Origin: Brevipalpus yothersi
Lineage: Eukaryota; Arthropoda; Arachnida; Trombidiformes; Tenuipalpidae
Assembly: GCA_003956705.1 (NCBI GenBank)
Contig: QZCP01000368.1
Coordinates: 124,001 to 188,000, forward strand
Length of the DNA stretch: 64,000 nt
Reading direction: 5' to 3'
In this document: piece by piece, positions 1-11,250 of the stretch
How the letters are laid out: each line of letters starts with the position of its first letter
Position numbering within the stretch: the first letter of the stretch is position 1
Translations under genes and position numbers: made by a program
Notes under the pieces: model-generated
What the model was told of the DNA's origin: nothing
The model's input: only the letters and a program-made list of their open reading frames with translations
Database searches by the model: none

Positions 1-700
1 CTGGCTTGAAAGTTTCTTTCGACAGACCAAATTTGAATTTTCACATCCCTTCTAGGAACCACGAATGATTCTTCTTCTCGAGCGGATGTTTTCTCTTCAT
101 TTCGCATTTATTACTTTCGGATAACTGTGTTTAATGAATAACAGAAACAATTGTCTTAATTGCGACAAACTTCCTTCGATTCGTGGATAAGAGGTCTCCA
201 TAAGGAGAGTGCTCTTCCTTCTTTCTGGATAGGGCTGTGTATTTTTTTCGACTCTATTACTAGCATCATATCCTCTCCATAGTGATTGGGATGAGCTCAT
301 TCAATTGAATAAACTAAGCATTAAAAATGATGGGAAAGCTTTACGCCTCAAGCCTCTAGAAAACTCTTCAAATCTTCAATACCAGAGAAAAATTTCTAAT
401 CATACCTGTTGGAGATGTAAATGTTATCGAAATTATTATTCTATTGAGTCATTAGATATGAAAGTTTATATGAGAATCTAAGGTGGCGATATTGGACAAA
501 TAGGTTACCAGCTCATCTCATCGGTGTCATTATTCTTTGATGAATCGCAAACTGACTGAGGCCATGATTCTATCTTATTGGTAGATAAATCCTTATCATG
601 TTAGAGAACTTTCAGATCTATTTTTATCACCATGAAGCAGACAGAAATAGCATCTACTGAGCTTTGAAAGAATTTTCAACTCTTGGAAAGCTGCTTTAAG
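1..700. other. Intergenic stretch, no supported gene
   Basis: AT-rich sequence without a recognisable gene. A 67-codon ATG-initiated frame on the minus strand (97-300) has no recognisable motif and no supporting splice or promoter signals, so I do not call it. Confidence 0.5.
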
Positions 701-996
701 GCGGGCTTAAAGTTTTTCGGCATGATGATTTCTAATAGAAATTCGATAATTTTTGGCCACAAGATAGAACAGTGTGATAATTTTTTGCCCCAAAATCTCA
801 GCAAACAAGTCGGATTATTTTAGAATTCCCATCTATCATGAGTACAAATCTGGTGCAACATGTGATAAAGTGGTTCAATCGGACCTTTTTGGTGAGATAT
901 TGGGGCCAAAAACTATCACACTTTTTTATCTCGTGGCCAAAAATTATCGAATTTCCATTAGAAATGTATCTTGCCAAAAAACTTTAAGCCCCCCCC
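701..996. mobile_element. MITE with about 75-bp terminal inverted repeats
   Basis: The left end begins with GGGCTTAAAGTTTTT and the right end is its reverse complement, running into a C-run at about 988-997. The inverted arms extend about 75 bases and share the internal motif AATTTTTGGCCAC at about 748 and 940. The element is about 300 bases and has no transposase ORF, so it is non-autonomous. The internal motif TTTTTGGCCACCA recurs at 37441-37490, so related elements exist elsewhere in the window. The exact target-site duplication is not resolved. Confidence 0.7.
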
Positions 997-1422
997 CTGC
1001 ATATGCAGATTTTTTTCGCTTGCTTCATCTTATTCTCGCGAAATTTATTAAATAATATCAATTTAACTTATTAATTTAATAATACAAATTGGTGCAAATA
1101 TGGCTAAATAGGCGAAAATTCGCCGATATTTTTTATTCACATCAATGTTTGTGAATAACTTATTGCATCAAGAGAGAATACTGAGAAGATATATTGTTTT
1201 TATAACCAAAATTATGATAACTTGACGAAAAATCATAAAGTCGAGAATTAAGAAGCTACAAATGAGAAAAATGATAGGAATGCTATGCAGTCTAAATGTT
1301 ACAGAGATCAGAGAGATCAGCCATCATTCCTCATCGTAACTAGATCCATGCACTAAACGTATGAGATTTTGCGTCCACCTTGAATGAAGATGACAATTGA
1401 TTGATGATAATCTTTTTGAGAG

Positions 1423-1461
1423 TATAAATATGATGCACTGCATTGGTCAAAAACATCATTC
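1423..1461 (+). promoter_or_regulatory. Core promoter: TATA box and initiator
   Basis: TATAAATA begins at 1423 and TCATTC (arthropod initiator consensus TCAKTY) lies at 1456-1461, which puts the predicted start at the A at 1458, about 35 bases from the TATA box. It directly precedes the gene starting at 1488, giving a very short 5' UTR of about 30 bases. Confidence 0.6.
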
Positions 1462-1487
1462 AACGTTGGTATATGATACAACCCAAA

Positions 1488-2249
1488 ATGTTTGCTACAA
1501 AATTGTTCCTCGGTTTACTTGTGTTCGTGTTCCTATCTGGCCTGATCCACAGTGAACTGGATGATGATAAAAAAATCGAAAACGAATTAGACGCCCTTGC
1601 TGAAGAATTGAACAAACTAGACGGTAAAGCGGAAGAATCGAGTGCTAAAGAATTGCTCAAGAAACTCAAGTCTCTACGAAAAATATTCCATAAAAATGGG
1701 GCTGATGATGTGAAGAAAGGAACCATCAAAAAGCTGAAGAAAAAGTTTTCCGAAATATTGAAAGATGAAACCACCAAAGCAAAGTTGATCGAATTGATCA
1801 AAAAAAGAGGAAACATCAAAACACTTACAGAGGAAGATTGGACTAAAGTGAAAGCAATTGCTGACGACTACTATCAACGAAATCCGAAGGTTCATACTGA
1901 AGTGAAAACTTTACTCAAATCGAAAAAAAGTAGTGGAAAGTTTACCAAAATTATCAAAGCTATTCTAAAGTTTCCACTTAAGATCGCAAAATGGATCTAC
2001 AACATTATCGTCGCATTCATTGGTGAAGCTATTGGATTGGCACTTTGGCCAGTAGCAATTGTATGCTTCTTCGTTTTCGGAATCATGAATGCTTTCACTC
2101 TGTTCAGTTCTGATACTCTTGGAAGTATGGCTACTGTGCCAACGATGGTGGCTTTTGGCCTGACAGTATTTTCACTCACTCCATCAGATATGAATATTAT
2201 GCGAACCGTTATGATTGGAGTTGACCCGCCGATGAGTCATCATCATTAG
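1488..2249 (+). CDS. Secreted or membrane protein of unknown function
   Basis: A single-exon frame of 253 residues. I chose the ATG at 1488 because it has an A at -3 and opens directly on a strong signal peptide (MFATKLFLGLLVFVF...). An in-frame ATG at 1473 has a poor context. Residues about 23-165 are very rich in Lys and Glu and look helical or coiled-coil. Hydrophobic segments follow at about 170-201 and 214-231, and the tail ends in His-His-His. The layout is therefore signal peptide, charged helical ectodomain, then one or two membrane segments. A TATA/initiator promoter precedes it and a poly(A) signal follows. I recognise no family. The gene at 34107-34727 has a similar layout (signal peptide, basic helical part, C-terminal membrane segment) and may be a distant relative. 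Confidence 0.72.
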   Translation: MFATKLFLGLLVFVFLSGLIHSELDDDKKIENELDALAEELNKLDGKAEESSAKELLKKLKSLRKIFHKNGADDVKKGTIKKLKKKFSEILKDETTKAKLIELIKKRGNIKTLTEEDWTKVKAIADDYYQRNPKVHTEVKTLLKSKKSSGKFTKIIKAILKFPLKIAKWIYNIIVAFIGEAIGLALWPVAIVCFFVFGIMNAFTLFSSDTLGSMATVPTMVAFGLTVFSLTPSDMNIMRTVMIGVDPPMSHHH

Positions 2250-2344
2250 AAATCAGAAATATTCAGAATTTTCTTTCGATGTTTCTCTCAAATGAGTAAA
2301 ATGGTTGCTTCTATCAATGATATTAACAATTAGTTAGGAAAAAT

Positions 2345-2350
2345 AATAAA
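2345..2350 (+). terminator. Poly(A) signal AATAAA
   Basis: AATAAA lies about 95 bases after the stop codon of the preceding gene, a typical position for 3' end formation. Confidence 0.55.
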
Positions 2351-2967
2351 GGTAACCGGATCAAATCAGATTATACTGAATTGGAACTGATTTGAATCTT
2401 TAAAAAGATTATGTTATGTTATGAAGCATTGAGTAAGTTGGAAATGATTCTCTCTTTTGCGACATTTAAACCGTTTTTCTTCTTATTTCACTCAACTATT
2501 TCCAATGTGATAAATCTGTCTAGAATTCAAATGATCAGTGGTAAAATTGATGCATTTTCTCTCTGTTAGATTACTTTCTATACTTCTCGGCTCTGTTGTT
2601 CTTGTTAAAATAGAGAAACATAAGGAAAATTTTTATTTCTCGAATTAAGACAACTATACTCTACTCTTGTCAGTACTTTTTTGTCTAACCCAAGCGTGTT
2701 GACGTGTACGTGTAAGCAATGCTGATTGGTGATTCATGCTTATCATTGAAGATTTAGCTTGCTCTCTCGTCGTATTGAGTTTGAATAATTCAGATAACCG
2801 AAATCAGTCGACTCAGTTGTACTCAATCATCTCAAAGTAAGATTTTTTTAATAAATTGTGAATGCAATCGTTGAATGTTGGTGAAAAGAAAGAGGCGTAA
2901 GACGATATTCCATCAAGCATCCATGATGCCAGAAAATATTGGCATAAGATCATCCAAAAATCCAACA
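2351..2967. other. Intergenic stretch, nothing recognised
   Basis: AT-rich sequence between the plus-strand secreted-protein gene and the minus-strand stefin-like pair. No ORF, repeat or RNA gene that I can support. Confidence 0.4.
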
Positions 2968-3389
2968 TCAATAAGGTATATCATGGCTCTCGATTTTTCC
3001 ATCACCAAACATATGATATCGACATTGGATCTGAAGAATTGACAAAGAATAAGACATAAATAAACAAAATGATCACAATAATCACTTACAAGTTAGTTAT
3101 TAGTCAAGAGCAAAGAAAGTGGAGCAGAGAATTAAACTAGTACATCACTAAATCTTACCTGCTCATTGTCATCAAGATGAGCGAATTTAACCACCAACCG
3201 AACCTCTGGGCGAGGTTCTCCTTGACCTTTGTAACGATCACCAAGCTTATCGGCACTAATGATTTCATGTAATTTGGCATTTTTACCACTGGTTTGCTTG
3301 TAATGATCCAAGGCGAGAGACACAAAACGATCGATTTCCGCTTGGTCACCAATTGCAGCCCATGGATTAGCCATTCCACAGAAACTCAT
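2968..3389 (-). CDS. Stefin/cystatin-like small protein, copy 1
   Basis: Two exons on the minus strand: 3159-3389 and 2968-3030, with a 128-nt intron bounded by a consensus donor (CAG|GTAAGA) and acceptor CAG. The product is 97 residues without a signal peptide. Visible elements are NPW near the N-terminus, a helix around AEIDRFVSLALDHYKQTSG, then three likely strands (HEIISADKL, EVRLVVKFAH, IQCRYHMFGDGK). Length, lack of signal peptide and helix-then-strands order resemble type-1 cystatins (stefins), intracellular inhibitors of papain-like proteases. The hallmark QxVxG loop is not present, so inhibitory activity is doubtful and the fold is inference. Copy 2 lies 1 kb to the right in the same orientation. 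Confidence 0.72.
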
Positions 3390-3639
3390 GATTTAACTTT
3401 TTCAATATATAATCAAAATTAGCAGTACTCAATAACAACGGAATGAAGCAAACGAATCAAGATGAGATGTGTGTATATGTCAAGCAAATACTCGATGATC
3501 AACTGGCAAAATCACACACAATTTAGGCGAGATCCATTTGATACACCCATTTGATGAAGTGAGAAAGAGTCACTCCTTCCAAAACGTTAAAACAAACAGA
3601 GCAATTCGTAATTGTAATCGTAATTGCTCAAATTACACA

Positions 3640-3790
3640 TTTACACACAGAGTTGATTGCACTTAAGAATGAAATTCTTGAGATATCAAACATACACACA
3701 CTCATCGGAGTAACGGATGTTGATGGGTGTTTCTGGGTGATGACACATGATATGCTGCTTTTGCGAGAGGAGTCACTTTATACTGGTGAC
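3640..3790. repeat. Duplicated upstream region of the stefin-like pair, copy 1
   Basis: A block including GAGTTGATTGCACTT and TTTCTGGGTGATGACACATG recurs at 4985-5160, upstream of the second stefin-like gene. The duplication therefore includes the 5' flank as well as the coding exons, with a period of about 1.35 kb. Confidence 0.7.
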
Positions 3791-4347
3791 GAAATGAAAG
3801 TTAATCGATATGCAAATTAATCGGGCTAAGCTGATTCATGTCAGTGTGAGAAGATTGAATGCAATCCTTCTTAGATGGATGAATTTTTCTTCGATATTCA
3901 TGGATTGAGATGCATTCCAACAGATGCCTGTGAAAGTAGCTAAGTGAATTGGGTCTCAAGTCATCTAGACCCAATCAAGAGCTACGAAATGGTTTCGGGA
4001 ACTTATTCCATCCTGAAAAGCAATTTGACTATGAGTCAAATCAATCTGTGGAATATTGAATTACATTCATGATTTCACATTGAAGGACATGATAGATCCC
4101 TAGCATAATTTTTCAATCATTTTTCATTCAATTAAAGATTAGCACACTGAATTGATACAGTTATATGTGGTTGTTGTTGACTCAATTGTTGGGCTCGACT
4201 CATTCTATGATCGGATCAATTGTCCAGGAGAGATATGACTTTGTTGTTGACTCGATGCGATGATGATGCATTGTTCATGCAGTTTTTGGATGTTGTTTAC
4301 CAGAAGAGAGATGAATGATAATGTTCTCTTGCATGATATTCACATGC

Positions 4348-4750
4348 TTATTCATCTTTATTGTAAAGTCTAGATCCGTAAGGTATATCATGACTATCAA
4401 TTTTCCCATCACCAAACATATGATAGCGACATTGAACCTTCAAGAATGGATAAATATAGTGAATCAATAAACAAAATAATTGCAGTGGTTATGAGAGCTG
4501 ATTGGGAGATAGGGAAATGGTAATTTAATCAACTCACCAATTTATTGTCATCAGGATGAGCAAAGTGAATCAGTAATCGAACATTTGGACCATTTTCTTC
4601 TTTACGAGTTCCTTCAAGCTCATCAGCACCAACGACTTCATGTACAGTAGCATGATTTTGACCACTAGTTTGCTTGTAATGATCTAAAGCGATGGCCACA
4701 AAACGGTCTATCTCGGCCTTATCGGCCATTGCAAACCATGGATTTCGCAT
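4348..4750 (-). CDS. Stefin/cystatin-like small protein, copy 2
   Basis: Two exons on the minus strand: 4538-4750 and 4348-4437, separated by a 100-nt GT-AG intron at the same codon position and phase (0) as in copy 1. The product is 100 residues. It begins MRNPWFAMADKAEIDRFV and ends with VQCRYHMFGDGKIDSHDIPY followed by a nine-residue tail that copy 1 lacks; copy 1 stops right after IPY. Conserved frame, splice sites and intron position argue that both copies are functional. As in copy 1 there is no signal peptide and no QxVxG motif. Family assignment is tentative. Confidence 0.72.
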
Positions 4751-4984
4751 TGCAAATGAAGATATAAATTTAATTCCCCTTGTTGACGAAGAATAATGAT
4801 CACTTGCTGCAAATCAACAAAAACATCAAAAAGATGAAACTAATCTCTACTCTCTCAACATGGCCAGAAACGTTCACTTTATGGCTCACAAATTGTGGTC
4901 AACAATCGTCGGAATGGCTATTTAGATGAGTTCGATTGAACATGGGTCTAGAGTGGTAAACAGTGTTTTTTCAATAATTATCGA

Positions 4985-5160
4985 TTGATCATTCCACACA
5001 TACACAAACAGAGTTGATTGCACTTGGGCGTAAAATTCTTGAAACAAACACACTCTCATGAGAATGACTGATGTTCACATGATGAGTGTTTCTGGGTGAT
5101 GACACATGATATTATACATGCTTTGCGCGAGGAAATGAAGTTGTTTAATATGCAAATTGG
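4985..5160. repeat. Duplicated upstream region of the stefin-like pair, copy 2
   Basis: Homologous to 3640-3790 and in the same relative position upstream of its gene. No separate gene is seen between 4751 and 5500; short ORFs here lie within the duplicated flank. Confidence 0.65.
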
Positions 5161-5501
5161 TCGGATATGTTGGTTCATTTTGGTAGGAGAATTGAGGAGA
5201 GGAATTTTTTCTCTATTGGTGTCAAGTGATGGAGAGATGAGAGACTGCATTCCATTTGAGAAGACTTTTTACCCAAGTTCAAGTTCGGAACATAAAAAAT
5301 AAATATCGTTGAATGAATGCGAATATCGAATTTATCATCAAATCGTTAGGATCAGGTTCAATATGAACTGATGGATCCTTTACAATCATGGACTAAGAAG
5401 AATATTCATCTTTACAATCATCATTTGCAAAAAAGTAACAAAATTGAGAAGATTTGCAAAATATCACAGAGAAGGGGGAAGAATAAGTGTCAATTGTTTA
5501 A

Positions 5502-7148
5502 TTAATCTTCTTCAGAACTGTCTATAATGTTTCTTTTCTTTTTTAATTTAGCTTTTCTCATTTTTTCTTCCTTCTCTTTACGCATATCTTCCAAATCTTC
5601 TAAAAGACCAGCTCTTGCTGATCTGGCTTCTTCTTTCATTTGTTGAGCAAACGATGCTTCCTCAACTTCATCATCGTCATCATCAAGTGCGGCATACTTT
5701 TTCCTATCATAATTGAAAAGTTTCTGTATACATGCTGAGACATCTTCCTCTTCTCCATCATCATCGACAACCTCATCATCATCAACAATAAAATCTCTCA
5801 TATCTTCATCTTCCTCATCGTCATCATCCTCATAGTATCGTCTTGCTGGTCGGGCTCCACCACGTCGATAAGTAGCACCGATTGGTACCATTTTATTTGA
5901 TGGCATCGGTCTTCGGGAAGCCAACACAGTTTCATGGACAACTGGTCGAGCTCGTTGCTTTTTCTCTTGTTCACGTCTTTCAACCAATCCTCGTGCTTTT
6001 TCGAGCTCTTTTTCCAATTCTCTGATCCTTTTACGTTCTTTTTCCAGAAGAATATCTTTTTCATCCGGATAATTGCTACTAGATTGACCATGGGACTTAA
6101 TTGAAGAGGAGGATAAAGATTTTCTTGAGACAGGAGGAGGTGATGGTGATAATGATGGATCACGTCGTCTTTTGGTCGACTCAACAATTAGTGATGGAGA
6201 TGGTTTGTAAGACTTTTTCGTACTAGATGAAGGTTGCTTAGAGTAAGATGATGAGGCTAATTTTTTACTAACAGGCGGTGTATCACGAACAATTTTACTA
6301 GGCTCATAAGACATTGGAGATAGATCTCGACGAACAGGAGAAGGAGAGTATCGATCACTAGCTTTAGGTTTTGAGATTTTTGTGGGCACATATTCATCGA
6401 CTGGCCTTTTCTTGATAGAAGACGTGGATGACTTGGGAATGAGACTTGGTCTAGTTGGTGAATACTCTTCAGCACGAGAATTAGATTTACCCCTACTACC
6501 AAAAACAGTGGTATGAGCTGGTGGCTTGGGTTTTAGACGAGAAGGCTCATACTCATCACGAGATGAGTATGAATTGGTAGGTTTACTTAATCTTCTCTTT
6601 CTATCCATTTCCTCCTGGATTGCTTTCTTTTTTGCTCTTTCTTCAGACTTTTTCTTCTCTTCTAATGCTTGCTCTTTCTTCAATTCATTTTCAATGCGTT
6701 TCCGCTCAGCTTCTCGTTGAGCTTTGATTCCTTCTAAATATTTTTGCATCTTTTTATCAACCGGTCTAAGAGCACCAGCACTTGCTAATTTTTTCTCTCT
6801 TTCTTGTCTTTTACGTTCTTTCTCTTTTTCTTCCGCTAATCGTTTAGCTTCCTCTTGTTTACGTTTTCTTTCCATTTCAGCTTCTCGCTTTTCAGCCTCT
6901 CGAGCCATCATCTCTTGAATCTGTTTCTCTCGCTTCTTGAGAATTCTCTCACGTTTCTTTTGTGACTTAATGAACTCCTCATCTGGTTCTGTGGTCTTTT
7001 TGGTTAATTGACGATAAGGATTAAGCATATCAGTTAAGCGTCGCTCTTTTTGGGCCACTTCTTCCATCTTCTTTTTCTCCATGTATCGCATGATAGCCTC
7101 CTTACTGGGTGCTGAGGCACCATTTTTTCGAGTAGCAAAAGTAGCCAT
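5502..7148 (-). CDS. SPTY2D1: SPT2 homologue, histone H3-H4 chaperone
   Basis: A 548-residue frame on the minus strand. The ATG at 7148 (MATFATRKNGASAPSKEAIM) is preferred because the upstream extension has only a GTG. A 5' UTR intron (7193-7271, donor GTAAGT, acceptor TTTCCAG) lies just upstream. The N-terminus is a long Lys/Glu/Arg coiled coil, the middle is Ser/Pro-rich and basic, and the C-terminus has acidic runs. The SPT2 signature follows: ACIQKLFNYDRKKY, a DDDDD run, then FAQQMKEEARSARAG and a basic tail. In known SPT2 proteins this C-terminal domain binds H3-H4 and the protein acts in transcription-coupled nucleosome handling and rRNA gene chromatin. It follows CEBPZ in the same orientation, about 0.5 kb away. 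Confidence 0.92.
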   Translation of the reverse strand: MATFATRKNGASAPSKEAIMRYMEKKKMEEVAQKERRLTDMLNPYRQLTKKTTEPDEEFIKSQKKRERILKKREKQIQEMMAREAEKREAEMERKRKQEEAKRLAEEKEKERKRQEREKKLASAGALRPVDKKMQKYLEGIKAQREAERKRIENELKKEQALEEKKKSEERAKKKAIQEEMDRKRRLSKPTNSYSSRDEYEPSRLKPKPPAHTTVFGSRGKSNSRAEEYSPTRPSLIPKSSTSSIKKRPVDEYVPTKISKPKASDRYSPSPVRRDLSPMSYEPSKIVRDTPPVSKKLASSSYSKQPSSSTKKSYKPSPSLIVESTKRRRDPSLSPSPPPVSRKSLSSSSIKSHGQSSSNYPDEKDILLEKERKRIRELEKELEKARGLVERREQEKKQRARPVVHETVLASRRPMPSNKMVPIGATYRRGGARPARRYYEDDDDEEDEDMRDFIVDDDEVVDDDGEEEDVSACIQKLFNYDRKKYAALDDDDDEVEEASFAQQMKEEARSARAGLLEDLEDMRKEKEEKMRKAKLKKKRNIIDSSEED

Positions 7149-7668
7149 ACCGAACAAAAGCGATAAGTATCTGGTTTCAAGTAGCACTCAATCTGGAAAC
7201 AAATGATCAAAGGAACAATAATAATAAAATCAATCGACAATTCCTAGATAATGTTCACCACAGATACTTACAATAAGTTAATGTTCACAGGAGATGTTCC
7301 CTTTAAAACCCAAATAAAATTTGTGTCTACGAAACCGTGTCGATGATCTCACTTTTTTACAAGTAATCACCGGAGAAGCACAGTAATTGTGAGACTATAA
7401 AAAAAATTGATTATATTAGTGATATGAACATCAAAAAAGTAATCTACTAGATCATCTAGACCTCATAAATCAATTAAATTATGTCGCAATTTAAATCCCA
7501 TCTCAAAAATGTAAACATTGGCCACGCTGCTCATTGAGCAGTATCAACACTTGCTTTGAGGCCGATTTAGAGTGGCGCCAAGTCTGATGAGGATCAAATT
7601 TTTGGAGATTCAATTTGGAAAATGATTACAATCATCAATATTTGAGGAAAACCATGAGCATAGTTTGG

Positions 7669-7674
7669 TTTATT
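7669..7674 (-). terminator. Poly(A) signal of CEBPZ
   Basis: TTTATT on the plus strand is AATAAA on the minus strand, about 55 bases after the CEBPZ stop codon. Confidence 0.5.
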
Positions 7675-7728
7675 TTCAAAATGTGATATAACAAGCATGG
7701 AAAAAGTGTATTATTGGAGAATAAATTC

Positions 7729-10434
7729 TTATCTTCGCCGCCTTTTAGGATTTCTATCTCTTTTGAATGATTTCCTTGAATTTGGTCTACTCTTCTTAAA
7801 GTTCTTGTGGCGTTTCTTTTTGCCTTTCCTATTGTCATCACCACTTTCATCATCATCATCTTCTTCATTGTTTTCATCACCAGATTCACGTCCTTCGAGG
7901 AGATGAGAAAATTTATCAGCAGCGGCAAACAATTTCGTTAGAGATTTATCGCGTCCTCTTCTCTTGAATCGCGAGAGATCTTCACCATCGTCATCGTCGC
8001 CATCGTTATCATCATCGTCTTCAAACATTGCAGCTTCTCTTTTCGCATCAGCTATTTCTTCATCAATATCACCAAAAGCTGCCTTGTACTCCTCATCATC
8101 AGTATCGATGTCTATGTCTTCATCGTCTCCAAGTTCATCTTCACTAGATGGATATCCATCATCTCCATCACTATCCTGGGATGTTCGTCCTTTCATTCTA
8201 TCTCGCTTCAATCCTTCAGCGAACGAATCATCAGCATCCGGCTCGAACTTTTCTAAAATACGATCAAAATCTTCGCTATCAACACTAGCATTATCATCTT
8301 CTTTTTCTTTTTCCTCTTTCTTTTTCTGAACCAGATAATCATAGATGAATCGTTCTTCCAGGGGTATTTTGCTTTTAGATTTCTGGGTGAGTTGCTGTAT
8401 GGGAATGATCCTATCTTTTGACTTAGAAGCTCTGGCAAACAGAGTACTTTTGTATGATTTTGATGCTTTTTCTTTTTCAACTTTTTTCGGATTACGAAAG
8501 ACGAAACGGTCGAGAAAATTGTTGCTAGTGAAATCTAGAAGAGGATCTCCATCATAGACTATCAGATGACAATTAGCAACTTTATCGGCAAAGAGAGCTG
8601 CACTTGGATGAAAATGGGAAGGAAGCAAATTGAGCTCCCAAATATCACAACAATCAGCATTGGAAAATAGAGGATTCCGTCCAAAAGGATCATAGCGACC
8701 ATCTCTGACCTGATTTGATTTATTATTCTTCTGATGGATCCATGCAGAATCAACTTTTTCTGAATCATTAGTTTTGACCGCTGACTTTTCATCATCAGAG
8801 ATGGGTACATCTTCGTAGAACTCATCTCCCTCTTCGTCGTCACTATTTGGTTCTCGTGTGATCTTCTCATCGACGGTAGTCGATCGTATTCTTAGAATAT
8901 CAGGCCTATCCTTGGTAATTTCGGATATCAATGCTAATATAGCACAGGTGACTGGGGGTGAATAATGAAGTGTTTGCTGAAAAGAAAGCGAAACGAAATG
9001 TAATGAATTAACAATCAATTAGAGAAATCTTTCTTACCTGAAGCAATCGTTTTATGAAAGCTTTGATTCTTACAGGAACAGGATCTTGCTTCAGGGCTTT
9101 GAAAAGTAAACTTAAATACAAACCCTTCTTTGCACAGTTGTCAAGATTTATCTCATGTAAACTTCGATAGAGAACAGAATAAAATCTGTCTGCAATCATT
9201 CCACTATCTTTTATATTCAGAACATTGAAAATTAGCGAAAGTCCCTGAACAGCAGTACCCTTATCAACCATGTGAAGTAATTTATAAAAAGATTCTAGTC
9301 TCTCTTCTAGAGTTTTTGGCTCAAGATTAGAATATGGAAAAGCTCGAGATAGTCCCGTTAAGAGGACATTCATCATCTTATTATTCAAATTGCTCTTTTT
9401 TGCGGAGGCATCGAAAAACTTGAAATATGTTTCTATTATGTGGTTGGCTAGTTTCGAATCAGATTTGGATAATGCTACTTCACTCATGAATCGAAGAGAA
9501 TAGTATTGGGCTTTCTCATTGATATGGGGTCTGAAGAGAACTCTTTCAACTTCTTTGCAAACAGTGACTTTGAGTTTAGAATCTTTTTTCTGATTAACCA
9601 GTTTACTGAGAAGATAGCCGACATGAGATGCTCTTTTGGGTGCTGGATCACCAAACTTGTTCACTAACTTTTCTAGTAAACTTTTATCATGTTCAAACCT
9701 ACTAGATAGTAGATCGAACATCACATGAATAGCTTTACTCTTTAATGCATCGGGACCATCTAATGATAACTTTTCCAATCTTTCTTGAAATTCTTGATAT
9801 ATTGCTCGAATTTTGTCTTCAAAATGTATTAACATCAGTATTTGATTACGTTTAACACCATCTTTAACTGGCAAGAATTGGATTAAATCTTGAGGAGAGA
9901 AGAAAAGTGGTGAAAAAATGTTAAATTATGATTTAACAGAAAATGATCACAAAAAAGATGCATCAATTGCTGACCAAGCATGTTAAATGAGCAAATTGAG
10001 ATTTTTTTGATCTTACCTGAAAACTTTCTCAATTGACGCTTGGGTAATAGATCACTTAATAGCAAATCTTTTAGATTGTCCATAGTCATCAGACACTCAC
10101 GAACTACTTTGGGATTGATTATGTCAAGTAATTTTTGAATCGAATAAATATTGTGGATCGGTGACTCTTGAATAAGAAGTGTAAAAGCTGATAGCCGATC
10201 AGTGAAGCTCCCCGATGTGAGAACCGAATTAATCCAATTGAAATCAGCTTTATTTTTTGCTTGTTTATAAGCAAGAAATTTTTTTCGATCACCATTAATC
10301 AATTGATCCGCTTCTTGTCTCAATTTAGATTCATCAAACTTTGATGATGTTTTAAACGAACTTTTCACTAATGGCATCAAATCATACCATCTTTTACCAA
10401 TTGGTATAATCATATCATCACCCACTTCACCCAT
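7729..10434 (-). CDS. CEBPZ: CEBPZ / Noc1 / Mak21 ribosome-biogenesis factor
   Basis: Three exons on the minus strand: 10017-10434, 9038-9888 and 7729-8976. The introns are 128 and 61 nt, both GT-AG, and the frame is preserved through all joins (838 residues). The start MGEVGDD at 10434 precedes the family's conserved GKRWYDL block. Next come the helical repeat region (ALKSKAIHVMFDLLSS, KLVNKFGDPAPKRASHVGY), the CBF/Mak21 domain (ADRFYSVLYRSL, KALKQDPVPVRIKAFIKRLL) and its end (YDPFGRNPLFSNAD, FHPSAALFADK, GDPLLDFTSNNFLDRFVFRN). The tail has long Asp/Glu runs and a very basic end suited to nucleolar targeting. Family role: early 60S pre-ribosome assembly with Noc2. It is shorter than the human protein, mainly at the N-terminus, so an upstream exon could have been missed. 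Confidence 0.93.
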
Positions 10435-10449
10435 AGCTGATTGATACAC

Positions 10450-11111
10450 AGTAACAATTGAAAATATAATCGATCAAAAGAATGAGAGAAAATGATTATA
10501 AACTTAATTGATTAAGTTTAACAATTCACACCAACACAAACATGACCAAAACATCATCAAAAAGCACATGTTTTCACATGTTGAAAGTGAAGCGCGTTAC
10601 TCAAAAAGCTACAATACAATACATTTAGCTGTGAATTGAAACAACTTGATTTGCTCGTCGACGAATAATCAATATTAAATTGAATTGCAGTAATTTAATT
10701 GAGGTAGAAAATTTTTGTAACTTTCCGGACATATTTATAATGTTTTGATAAATCCTACATTTTGAATATAGTCAAACAATATTCAAATGGAATTCTTTTA
10801 AGGAAGAAATTTTTGTTACCTCATACTGTTTTGCACTAAATATTCATTCAAAGCATCTTTAAATCATTTTGTCAAATTGACGGTATCAATTTTTCGTTTC
10901 TCAATTATTATACATTTCCATCATTTATTCTTGAATCGTTTGGAACAAATAAAATTTCATTTTCTAGTACTGTTGTGATCATATCAATAAAACAATTTAG
11001 TGTCGGAAGAACAAAGTCGTTGGGATCTACAAAATTGACAATTAATTTCGACTTATTTTACTCCATTTCTTCTCACTTTTTTCTCTGATTGTCAAATAAA
11101 TGTGAAAGCTT

Positions 11112-11176
<65 letters not shown>

Positions 11177-11250
11177 AAATCCTTAATCGAAAATAAGACT
11201 GAAGGGTAACATGAAAAATTATTCCAATATTAGAGTTTGAAAAAAGTTGA
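10450..11250. repeat. CEBPZ 5' flank, original of a three-copy block
   Basis: This non-coding flank recurs at 50760-51600 and, interrupted by a MITE, at 55783-57240. Shared landmarks are GAGGTAGAAAATTTTTGTAA, TAATGTTTTGATAAATC and AAGTCGTTGGGATCTACA, then a GA microsatellite. In the two duplicates the GA tract is followed by the poly(A) signal and 3' end of an LRR gene. Here the same bases are present to about 11250 but the AATAAA is mutated and the LRR gene is absent. Confidence 0.8.
11114..11175. repeat. GA microsatellite
   Basis: About 30 GA units. Shorter GA tracts sit at the homologous position in both duplicate blocks (about 51500-51524 and 57155-57170). Confidence 0.9.

Noticed and set aside
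97..300. 67-codon ATG frame on the minus strand
   Set aside because: No motif, promoter, splice support or homologue in the window.
7964..8329. 121-codon Ser-rich plus-strand ORF
   Set aside because: It is the antisense shadow of the acidic Asp/Glu tail of CEBPZ.
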